Assembly (NCBI GenBank): GCA_028287285.1
Contig: JAQBPY010000152.1
Location: 1 to 32,700 of the forward strand
Reading direction: 5' to 3'
DNA from: Gemmatimonadota bacterium
GTDB lineage: Bacteria; Gemmatimonadota; Gemmatimonadetes; Gemmatimonadales; Gemmatimonadaceae
DNA length: 32,700 nucleotides
Shown: piece by piece, positions 16,227-23,820 of the stretch
How the letters are laid out: each line of letters opens with the position of its first letter
Position numbering within the stretch: position 1 is the first letter of the stretch
Program-made: the position numbers and the translations under genes
Notes under the pieces: generated by a model
The model's database searches: none
What the model saw: the letters and a program-made list of their open reading frames with translations, nothing else
What the model was told of the DNA's origin: nothing

Positions 16227-18983
16227 CTATACCTTGCTCATTTTTCGCTTTGCATTGGATGGAGCCACCGTCAGCACGTCAGTCACGATGCGCTTCTGCT
16301 CCACCTCGTGGGCCTTGGCATAACCCTCGGCGGGGCTCGCACGTTCCTGACGTCCGATGTAGCGGATGGTCAGCATGTTGCCTGTTGCCACGCGCAGCTG
16401 CGGCGCGACAAAGCTCCACGCACCCATGTTCTTCGGTTCTTCCTGCGCCCATACCACGTCTTCGAGATTCGGGTACTTGTCGACGGTCGCCGCCACGGCC
16501 GCACCAGGCCACGGATACAGCTCATCCACGCGTACGAGGGCCACGTCCTTGTTGTCGCCCTTCGCTGCCAGGAGATCGTAATACATTTTTGCGGTACACA
16601 GCACGAGACGGCGAATTCCTTCCCGACGTCCCTCCACCGTTGCATCGTCGATCACGGCCCGGAAGCCGCCCTCCCGCAGCTCCTCGAGCTTTGAGGCCGC
16701 GGCAGGAAGGCGCAGCAGACTCTTGGGCTGCATCAGGATGAGCGGCGTGCGCTCGCTGCGCATTGCCTGCCGGCGAAGGATGTGAAAGTACTGGGCCGGC
16801 GTGCTGGGATACGCGACACACATGTTCTGCTCCGCGCAGAGCTGCAGGAAACGCTCGAGGCGCGCGCTCGAATGCTCGGGCCCACCACCTTCGTATCCGT
16901 GTGGCAGCAGCAGCACCAATCCGCTGCGTGATCCCCACTTGGCACGATCCGCGGAAATGAACTGGTCGATGATGGGCTGCGCGACATTCACGAAATCGCC
17001 ATACTGCGCTTCCCACAACACGAGATCGCGCTCGGTGGCACAACTGAATCCGTACTCGAAACCCATTACGGCGGTCTCGGACAGCGCGCTGTTATAGATC
17101 TCGAAGGGCACGGTCACCCCCGGAAGGTCGGCGAGTGGCGTGTATGTCGCACCGCTTTCCACGTCGTGCAGCACTGCATTGCGATGCGCAAAGGTACCGC
17201 GCTCGACATCCTGCCCGCTGATGCGGACCCCAACGCCCTGCTGCAACAGTGATCCGAACGCCAGCGCTTCCGAATGTCCCCAGTCAATCGCTCCGGCATG
17301 CAGCGCATCGCGACGGCGCTCGAGCGTCTTCATCAACCGCGGATGTCCCTTGAAGGACTCGGGCCGCGTTAACAGCCGCGTGTTCAGGTTCTCGAGCTGC
17401 TCCACGGCGACTGCGGTCATGGGCTCCGACACGTCTTCGACGACGGCCATGGCCTTTGTACCCCGAACCGCTTTTTCCTCGGGGTTCGGCTCGGCTTTCA
17501 TCGCCTTGTGCACCGCGGAGAGCGTGTTGGAGAAGTCGGCATCCATGGCCTTCACTTCTTCATCCGTGAGCACCCGCTCGCGCACCAGACGCGCGCCCCA
17601 TACTTCGCGCGGCGTGGGGTGCGCGCGCACCCGCTCGTACAGCTTGGGCTGCGTGAATGCCGGCTCGTCCGTCTCGTTGTGCCCATGACGACGATAGCCC
17701 ACGAGGTCGATCAACACGTCCTTCGCAAACCGATCGCGATACGCGACCGCGAGGCGCACGGCGATGAGGCACGCCTCCGCGTCATCCGCGTTGACGTGCA
17801 ACACCGGCACCTCGAAGCCCTTGGCCGGATCGCTCGCATAGCGTGTGGAGCGGGCGTCGATAGGGTCCGTCGTAAAGCCGACCTGATTATTCACGATGAG
17901 ATGCAGCGTTCCACCAACCGTGTATCCGCGCAGCCGGGAGATATTAAATGTCTCCGGCACCACGCCTTCGCCCGGAAATGCCGCGTCGCCGTGAATGCAG
18001 ATGGGCAGCACACCACGTTCGTCGCGCTTGCGCAGGTCATCCGGCATTCGCTGCCACGCGCGCGCCATCCCGGACATGATGGGGTTCACCACCTCGAGAT
18101 GGCTGGGATTGGGCACCAGGTCCAGCGAAAGTGTCGCGTCGCCGATCTGGCGCTCGTGCGTGAACCCCAGGTGATACTTCACGTCGCCGGTGCTGCTGTA
18201 CGCGCTCGCATCGCCCTGACGGCCCTCGAACTCACCGAACATCTCGGCGTACGACATCCCCATCACGTGCACGAGCACGTTGATGCGGCCGCGATGCGCC
18301 ATCGCCAGCACCACCTGCCGGGCTCCGTGGCTGGCGCTCCGGGCAATCGCCTCGTCGAGCATGGGGACCATCACATCCGTCCCCTCCACCGAGAACCGCT
18401 TGTAGCCCTGGTATGCGCGACCGAGAAAACGCTCCAGCCCGTCCACCTCCGTGAGCCGTTTCAGGACGGCCACCTTTTCCGCCTTGTCCAGCGACTTCGT
18501 CAGCATTCCCGCTTCCATGGCTTGGCGCCACCAGGCGCGTTCGCCCTCGCTGCCAAGATGCGTGAACTCCACCGCGATGGCGTTGCAGTACACGCCGCGA
18601 AGCTGCTCCACGACGTCCGCCGCCGTACCGCCCTCGAAGCCCAGCGCCGAGGCCGGCACATCGGCCAGCTCGCCCTCCGAGACGCCGTGAAACTCGGCCG
18701 TCAGCTCCGGTGCGCCAGGCGGTGGGGTGCCGAGGGGATCGAGCTGGACGGCGAGGTGTCCGTATTCGCGAATCGCCTCCACGAGTGACGCGGCCGCGGC
18801 CGCTTTTCTCAGGAGGCGATCATCCGGGCGGGCCGTACCGGCAATACCGGCCAGCGACTCCGCAGTGCGAAAGAACTGTCGCCAGGACTCATCAACCGCC
18901 GACGGATCGCGCCGGTAGGTCTCGTACGTCTCGGCGATATAGCCGTCGTTGAAGACGGAGGTCGTGGGAGGGAAGGTGCTCAT
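16227..18983 (-). CDS. sucA: 2-oxoglutarate dehydrogenase E1 component SucA
   Basis: The thiamine-diphosphate-dependent E1 subunit decarboxylates 2-oxoglutarate and transfers the succinyl group to lipoyl-E2 in the TCA cycle. The 918-residue product is normal length for SucA. The N-terminal E1 segment reads FNDGYIAETYETYRRDP (about 11-27). The catalytic part shows HRGRINVL (230-237), GDVKYHLGF (266-274), HLEVVNP, the ThDP/Mg motif GDAAFPGEG (332-340) with NNQVGF (365-370), YRRHGHNETDEP (430-441), and the C-terminal transketolase motifs LPHGYEGGGPEHSSAR. There is no N-terminal acyltransferase domain of the actinobacterial Kgd type. The E2 gene (sucB) is not downstream: a PIG-L gene follows after one base. 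The start ATG 18983 has a TAAATT hexamer six bases upstream. Confidence 0.96.
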   Translation of the reverse strand: MSTFPPTTSVFNDGYIAETYETYRRDPSAVDESWRQFFRTAESLAGIAGTARPDDRLLRKAAAAASLVEAIREYGHLAVQLDPLGTPPPGAPELTAEFHGVSEGELADVPASALGFEGGTAADVVEQLRGVYCNAIAVEFTHLGSEGERAWWRQAMEAGMLTKSLDKAEKVAVLKRLTEVDGLERFLGRAYQGYKRFSVEGTDVMVPMLDEAIARSASHGARQVVLAMAHRGRINVLVHVMGMSYAEMFGEFEGRQGDASAYSSTGDVKYHLGFTHERQIGDATLSLDLVPNPSHLEVVNPIMSGMARAWQRMPDDLRKRDERGVLPICIHGDAAFPGEGVVPETFNISRLRGYTVGGTLHLIVNNQVGFTTDPIDARSTRYASDPAKGFEVPVLHVNADDAEACLIAVRLAVAYRDRFAKDVLIDLVGYRRHGHNETDEPAFTQPKLYERVRAHPTPREVWGARLVRERVLTDEEVKAMDADFSNTLSAVHKAMKAEPNPEEKAVRGTKAMAVVEDVSEPMTAVAVEQLENLNTRLLTRPESFKGHPRLMKTLERRRDALHAGAIDWGHSEALAFGSLLQQGVGVRISGQDVERGTFAHRNAVLHDVESGATYTPLADLPGVTVPFEIYNSALSETAVMGFEYGFSCATERDLVLWEAQYGDFVNVAQPIIDQFISADRAKWGSRSGLVLLLPHGYEGGGPEHSSARLERFLQLCAEQNMCVAYPSTPAQYFHILRRQAMRSERTPLILMQPKSLLRLPAAASKLEELREGGFRAVIDDATVEGRREGIRRLVLCTAKMYYDLLAAKGDNKDVALVRVDELYPWPGAAVAATVDKYPNLEDVVWAQEEPKNMGAWSFVAPQLRVATGNMLTIRYIGRQERASPAEGYAKAHEVEQKRIVTDVLTVAPSNAKRKMSKV

Positions 18984-18989
18984 GCCTTC

Positions 18990-18995
18990 AATTTA
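18990..18995 (-). promoter_or_regulatory. Possible -10 element of a near-leaderless sucA promoter (TAAATT)
   Basis: The minus strand reads TAAATT, then GAAGGC, then the sucA ATG. The GAAGG run sits too close to ATG to be a good ribosome binding site. The 137-base spacer to the upstream kinase gene (18984-19120) also has a 7-base hairpin (CCGCCGC 19047-19053, GCGGCGG 19066-19072) with no uridine run, which may separate the two transcription units. No -35 element is evident. Confidence 0.3.
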
Positions 18996-19120
18996 GCCGG
19001 GCATCCCCCTCCCCGAACAGCGCTCAACCGGCAAGAATGTCATGCGCCGCCGCATCCAGGATCTCGCGGCGGAAACCGGCATCGTCCACCGCCCGGGCCA
19101 GGACCACTGCACGAAAGCAG

Positions 19121-21226
19121 TCACGACTGATGCAGCATTCGCTCGATGATGTTCAGCAGCGTATCCGTCTTGAACGGCTTGGACAGGAAGTGGGTATGGG
19201 AGTTCGTCGCAAAGATGTGGTCGGGATCCGCATCTTCGGGCGGATAGCCTGACATCGAAATGACCGGCAGCTGCGCCTTCTCGGCACGGAGCAGGGACAC
19301 CAGCTCCACACCGCCGAGCTCCGGCATGCGCATGTCGGTGAGCAGCAGATCGATCTCACCCGAGTGCTCGCGCCACACGAGCAGCGCATCGGCGCCGTGG
19401 CGCGCCTCGAGCACCGTGTAACCCGCACGCTCCAGCATGCGCCGGACCGATCGTCTCACCGCAACCTCGTCATCAACGAGCAAGATAGTCCCCGTCCCAT
19501 CCACCGACCCACCTTCGGTGATGGGCAGATGCTCCCCTGTGTCCACGTCGCGGAGCCGCGGCAGGAACACCTCGAACGTACTCCCTTCGTTGGGTTTGCT
19601 GCGCACCCTCAGATGTCCGCCGGACTGCGACGTGATGCCGTACACCGTCGCAAGACCAAGACCCGTCCCGTGTCCATCGGCTTTCGTCGTGAAGAATGGC
19701 TCGAAGATGCGGCGCAGCGTTGCCGGCTGCATGCCCATCCCCGAATCCACCACACGGATCACGACGTAATCACCGGCACGCGCGTCCCGTAACGGCGCCT
19801 CGGCTTCTCCCTGGGGAACCGCGATATCTTCTGCACTCAGGGAGATTGCGTCCGTCTCGATCGTGAGGGTACCGCCGCCGGGCATCGCATCGCGCGCATT
19901 CACGGCGAGGTTGAGGACCACCTGCTCCAGTTGGCCCAGGTCCGCGCGAACCGCCATGCGGCTGGGGTGAAGCGACACGGCGAACGCGATCTCCTCACCG
20001 ATGAGCCGGCGCAACATGGGCTCCACGCCGCTCACCACGTCCCCGATGTTGAGCACGCGCGGCTGCAGCACGTTCGCACGGCTGAAGGAGAGCAGCTGTC
20101 GTGTCAACGCAGCCGCCCGGTCGCTCGCCGCGAGCACCTCTTCGATGTCCGCGCGCCGAGGGTCACCGATCTCGAGTGACTCGCGGATGAAATCAGCGTA
20201 GCTGCGGATCACGGTGAGGATATTGTTGAAGTCGTGCGCGACACCGCCCGCCAGCTGGCCCACTGCCTCCATCTTCTGTGCATGCAGCAACTGCGCCTCG
20301 AGCGAGCGTCGCTCGGTGAGGTCGCGCATCACCACGGTGGAGAGGGCACCGGTGCCAAGCACCACACGCGAAATCGACGCCTCCGCAGGAAACTCCGTTC
20401 CGTCGGAGCGAACGCCCGAGAGCTCGCCGGCACGTCCCACGTCACGATGCGAGCCGCTGAAGGCACGCATGGTGGGCGCGCCGCCTTCTGAGCGAAAATG
20501 TGTGGAAAGGAACGTCGACAGCGGTGCACCCATGACGGTGCGCGCCTGTACCCCGAATACCCGCTCCGCGGCGGAATTGAAGACGACGATCTGTCCTGTC
20601 TCGTTCGCCGAGATGATGGCGTCCATCGCCGAGCCGATGATGCCGGAGAGCCGCGCCTCACTCGACGCGAGCTCCTGGTGTGCGCGCGTCGCGGCAAATG
20701 CCGGCCACACGCGCTCGGTGACGCGCTTCGCAAGCTGCGACTCGCGCTCCGTCCACTGGCGCGGCGTGGCCGACGAGATGTTGAGCAACGCAACGAAGCG
20801 CCCACCGCGCAGCAGCGGAATGGACATGTACCCGCGAACGCCGTACCGGGAGCAGTAGTCGCGCTGGCCCTGCGCCACGGACGCATCCGTCTCGCAGTCC
20901 TGCACCTGGATTGTCTCGCCTCGCAACGCCGGCGCGAGATTCGCGCCCGACAAGTCGAGTCGTGCAGCCGGCATTCGCTCGGCCGACGCAGGTGCATTCT
21001 TCACCCAGATGAAGCCACTTCTCCCGATACCCGTCTGCGCGTCGACGTCGATCTCGAGAAGGCTGCACCGGTCTGCACCGAAATACTCCCCAACCAGGCG
21101 GAGTGCGGCCTGCAACAGATCGTGCGGATCGTCGTACAGCTGAAGACTCGTGCTCAGGTCGAGCAGAAATTTCTGCTCCTCGACGTCCATCTTTCGTTCA
21201 TGGATGTCGCTGAGGCTTCCCACCAC
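19121..21226 (-). CDS. Hybrid histidine kinase, C-terminal part of a frameshifted gene (GAF-PAS-HisKA-HATPase-REC)
   Basis: This 701-residue frame opens with GTG at 21226, in the last strand of a PAS domain (VGSLSDIHERK), whose first part is in another frame upstream. It then contains a GAF domain (about 15-180), a PAS domain (185-305, ending VMRDLTERR), the dimerisation domain with His331 in GGVAHDFNNILT, and a catalytic domain with N-box NLAVNARDA (Asn443), DSGMG (494-498), FEPFFTTK and GTGLG (520-524). A receiver (580-700) has Asp631 in LLTDMRMPELGG and Lys683. All catalytic residues are intact, so it could still function if translated from the internal GTG. More likely it is the C-terminal part of one about 1024-residue kinase with 21154-22194, broken by a 1-base deletion or a sequencing error. 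Confidence 0.88.
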   Translation of the reverse strand: MVGSLSDIHERKMDVEEQKFLLDLSTSLQLYDDPHDLLQAALRLVGEYFGADRCSLLEIDVDAQTGIGRSGFIWVKNAPASAERMPAARLDLSGANLAPALRGETIQVQDCETDASVAQGQRDYCSRYGVRGYMSIPLLRGGRFVALLNISSATPRQWTERESQLAKRVTERVWPAFAATRAHQELASSEARLSGIIGSAMDAIISANETGQIVVFNSAAERVFGVQARTVMGAPLSTFLSTHFRSEGGAPTMRAFSGSHRDVGRAGELSGVRSDGTEFPAEASISRVVLGTGALSTVVMRDLTERRSLEAQLLHAQKMEAVGQLAGGVAHDFNNILTVIRSYADFIRESLEIGDPRRADIEEVLAASDRAAALTRQLLSFSRANVLQPRVLNIGDVVSGVEPMLRRLIGEEIAFAVSLHPSRMAVRADLGQLEQVVLNLAVNARDAMPGGGTLTIETDAISLSAEDIAVPQGEAEAPLRDARAGDYVVIRVVDSGMGMQPATLRRIFEPFFTTKADGHGTGLGLATVYGITSQSGGHLRVRSKPNEGSTFEVFLPRLRDVDTGEHLPITEGGSVDGTGTILLVDDEVAVRRSVRRMLERAGYTVLEARHGADALLVWREHSGEIDLLLTDMRMPELGGVELVSLLRAEKAQLPVISMSGYPPEDADPDHIFATNSHTHFLSKPFKTDTLLNIIERMLHQS

Positions 21227-22194
21227 TCGATGAGCGTCGTGCCATCTACGTCGAACACGGGAACCGCGCGCTCGAGAAACCAGCGATGCGTGCCATCCGG
21301 CCGGCGGATGCGCACTTCGGTTTCATACGTCTTCGACTCTTCGAGCGACCAGCGTCTGACCGCAGCGGAGCGTTCGACGTCGTCCGGGTGAACGATGCGC
21401 TCGCGCGTGATACGCGACGGCGTCGAGACGTCGATCCCGGTGAGCTTCGCAAGTGACGGCGATGCCACCTGCACCACGCCCTTTGCATTGCTGCGCCACA
21501 CGGCCTGCGAGCTGACCTCGATGAGCGCACGAAAGCGCACCTCGCTCGCGCGCAGCTCCTCGATGTTTTCCTCGAGCTCTTCGGTGAGCGCCTGCGCCTC
21601 CTCGGTCTGCTGCTCGAGCTCCACGGCCTGTTCCTGCAGCGTGCGGTTGGAGAACTCGAGCTCCGCCGTTTTCTCGATCAGGCTCGCGTTCGCGTCGTCC
21701 AGATACTGGCGGGCCAGTGCGGCGACCCGATCGCGCGACGCCATCCGGGTGAGCTCGACGGCACGCGAGACCAGACTGCCGGCCGCCACGAGACTTTCCC
21801 TCTCTTCTTCGCCGAACGGATGCTGCGACGCAAAGCCGACGATCAACGCACCCGCGTGGGGACTCGGCCAGTTCAGCGGCAACATCGCGACGGAGGCAAT
21901 TCCGTCCTCGATGAGCACGAACTCGCTCGCATCCACCATGAAATGCGCTTGGCCCGTTCTACAAACGTCGGCCAGAGCGCCCGGCGAATCGGTATTCACC
22001 CGGCCCCATGCCGCCACGAAGGACTGCGGAACGGCGGAGCCCGCCACAAGCACGAGTTCCGTTCCGTCTGCGCTGCACGTGGCAATCGCGGCAGATGATG
22101 CCGCATGCGACATCGCCAGGTACCGCGATGCGGCATAGCTGACTCCCGCGATGTCCGGAGCGCGAAAAAGCGCCTCAACCATTCGTTCATGCAT
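21154..22194 (-). CDS. N-terminal sensor part of the frameshifted hybrid kinase (GAF, coiled coil, PAS)
   Basis: A 346-residue frame with a GAF-like domain (about 5-150), a long Glu/Gln-rich coiled coil (165-217, e.g. EEAQALTEELEENIEELRAS) and a PAS domain of the PAS_3 type (217-318; HPDDVERSAA, RRPDGTHRWF, VPVFDVDG). After DVDG (codons at 21252-21241) the frame leaves the family pattern and ends at 21154 with an unrelated tail. The missing PAS end appears in the -1 frame as HRVVGSLSDIHERK, leading directly into the kinase ORF at 19121-21226. The two frames overlap by 73 bases. Alone this polypeptide lacks any kinase domain. No good ribosome binding site is seen at ATG 22194, and the frame stays open a little further upstream without another ATG. 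Confidence 0.85.
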   Translation of the reverse strand: MHERMVEALFRAPDIAGVSYAASRYLAMSHAASSAAIATCSADGTELVLVAGSAVPQSFVAAWGRVNTDSPGALADVCRTGQAHFMVDASEFVLIEDGIASVAMLPLNWPSPHAGALIVGFASQHPFGEEERESLVAAGSLVSRAVELTRMASRDRVAALARQYLDDANASLIEKTAELEFSNRTLQEQAVELEQQTEEAQALTEELEENIEELRASEVRFRALIEVSSQAVWRSNAKGVVQVASPSLAKLTGIDVSTPSRITRERIVHPDDVERSAAVRRWSLEESKTYETEVRIRRPDGTHRWFLERAVPVFDVDGTTLIEWWEASATSMNERWTSRSRNFCST

Positions 22195-22308
22195 GGGCTT
22201 CGGCGCTACGTCCTCTTCGTGGTCGTTGATGCTGGGCCTTACATCATCCCACCCCGTATTTGGGTGCGCAAGGCCGTGGGATATCCTGAGAGAATTCTTA
22301 TCATCACA

Positions 22309-23814
22309 CTAGCGCAGCGGCAGCTCGAGCGCGAACGTCGATCCCTGTGAAGGCGTGCTCACCACCTCTATCCTCCCTCCCAGCATCGTCGCAAGGCGGC
22401 GGGAAATGTAGAGTCCCAACCCTGTCCCACCATGCCGGCGGGTAAGCCCACTGTCCACCTGTGTAAACGGGCGAAACAATCGCGTGAGCTCTTCAGGTGA
22501 AATCCCTATGCCGGTATCCTCGATGTCGATGCGGACGGTAGACGACGTCGCTGTCATGCGCACCGTGACGGTTCCGGAGTCCGTGAACTTCACCGCGTTG
22601 CCCAGCAGGTTCACCAGGATCTGCCGCGACTTGTCGATGTCGCTGGTGATCCGAGCGTCCTGTGACGGCAGCGCAGTGACGATGCGCAGTTTCTTCTGGT
22701 CAGCCAGGGGTTGCACGACGGCCACTGCGGCGCGGATGAGATCTCCCACGAGAAAATCTGTGGGGCGCACCACTTCGTGACCCTGCTCCAGGTTCGTGAA
22801 CGAGAGAATCTCCTCGATCATCGCCGACAGGTGCGATGTCACCGAGCGCATGCGCTCCAGGATCTCCAGTTGCGGATCACTCACAGGCCCGATGACCTGG
22901 TCACTGAGCAGCTCGTTGTAGCCAGCCAGGGCGGTCAGCGGCGTTCGAAGCTCGTGACTCATCGTTGCGAGGAAGCGGCCCTTGGCGCGGTCCGCGCTCT
23001 GCGCGCGATAGAGCAGCAGGGACTTATGCACCGCGAGGGCAGCGTGGTCGGCCAGGACACGCAGCCGCTCCAGTTCGTTCGCGCGAAACGGGCGCCCGCC
23101 CACTTCCCGCGCAACGGAAATGACGCCGAGCATCTCGCCATGCGCGCGCAGCGGCGCCGCCATGACGGGACCGAGCGCAAGGTCGGGAACGACGCGCATC
23201 AATGGCCGCCCTGAATCCACGAAGTTCTGCTCCTCGACAATCGCCTGCTCCGACATCGCCTGCGACAGCAGCGAGCCTTCGAGCTCGAAGCAGCGTCCAC
23301 GGGCCGGCGACAGCACACCAGCGGCGGCAACGACCTCACCTTCATGTCCCGCCACACGCAATACGGCCGCCCCACTGGCGTCACATTGGCGCATGGCAAT
23401 GTCGCAGAGCGTGCTGAGCACCTCGGCCATGTCGGTGACTTCCGCGAGGCGGCGCGCGATGTCCTGAACGGCCAGCTGCTCGTCGTCGGCGTGTGCCTCG
23501 AGCAACAGGCCGTCTTCCCACCGCCGCGCCAGGCATCGCACGCGCCGCCCTGCGACATCGTCGTGCGCACGCTTGAGCGGCAGCATGATGCTGCACGTTT
23601 CTCCATCCGCGAACAACGAGCGAAGGTCTGCCGTCACGGACTCCACATTGCCGTCCAGTATCGACACCACGGATGTACCGGCACGAACCGGCGCTCCGAG
23701 CCAACGCTCCCAGCGCGCATTCGCATATTCGACCACGAGATCGCGACCGAGCAGCAGTACGCCGTCGTCGATGGCATCGAGGAGCTGCATGATGCGAGGT
23801 TCCGTCTCACCCAC
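22309..23814 (-). CDS. Soluble histidine kinase, PAS-GAF-HisKA-HATPase
   Basis: A 501-residue cytosolic sensor kinase. An N-terminal PAS-like domain (about 5-110) is followed by a GAF domain (about 120-265), then HisKA with His287 in ATMSHELRTPLTAL, and the catalytic domain with N-box NLLGNAVKF (Asn406), DTGIG (433-437), FRPFTQVD and GTGLG (463-467). There is no receiver, so it must phosphorylate a separate regulator that is not adjacent. It starts six bases after the stop of the Ser/Thr kinase gene, which argues strongly for a shared transcript. The split hybrid kinase follows after 114 bases with no recognisable signal in between. Confidence 0.94.
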   Translation of the reverse strand: MGETEPRIMQLLDAIDDGVLLLGRDLVVEYANARWERWLGAPVRAGTSVVSILDGNVESVTADLRSLFADGETCSIMLPLKRAHDDVAGRRVRCLARRWEDGLLLEAHADDEQLAVQDIARRLAEVTDMAEVLSTLCDIAMRQCDASGAAVLRVAGHEGEVVAAAGVLSPARGRCFELEGSLLSQAMSEQAIVEEQNFVDSGRPLMRVVPDLALGPVMAAPLRAHGEMLGVISVAREVGGRPFRANELERLRVLADHAALAVHKSLLLYRAQSADRAKGRFLATMSHELRTPLTALAGYNELLSDQVIGPVSDPQLEILERMRSVTSHLSAMIEEILSFTNLEQGHEVVRPTDFLVGDLIRAAVAVVQPLADQKKLRIVTALPSQDARITSDIDKSRQILVNLLGNAVKFTDSGTVTVRMTATSSTVRIDIEDTGIGISPEELTRLFRPFTQVDSGLTRRHGGTGLGLYISRRLATMLGGRIEVVSTPSQGSTFALELPLR

Positions 23815-23820
23815 GAGCGT

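Noticed and set aside
19024..19107. Minus-strand 27-codon open frame starting GTG, with a peptide reading RAVDDAGFRREILDAAAHDI, reminiscent of peptide-leader sequences
   Set aside because: It is short, has no ribosome binding site, and no modification enzyme or transporter for a leader peptide lies nearby. It may be a chance frame or a gene remnant in the kinase-sucA spacer.
21224..21246. Programmed -1 frameshift signal in the split kinase
   Set aside because: No X XXY YYZ slippery heptamer or clear downstream pseudoknot was found near the frame change; a deletion or sequencing error is simpler.
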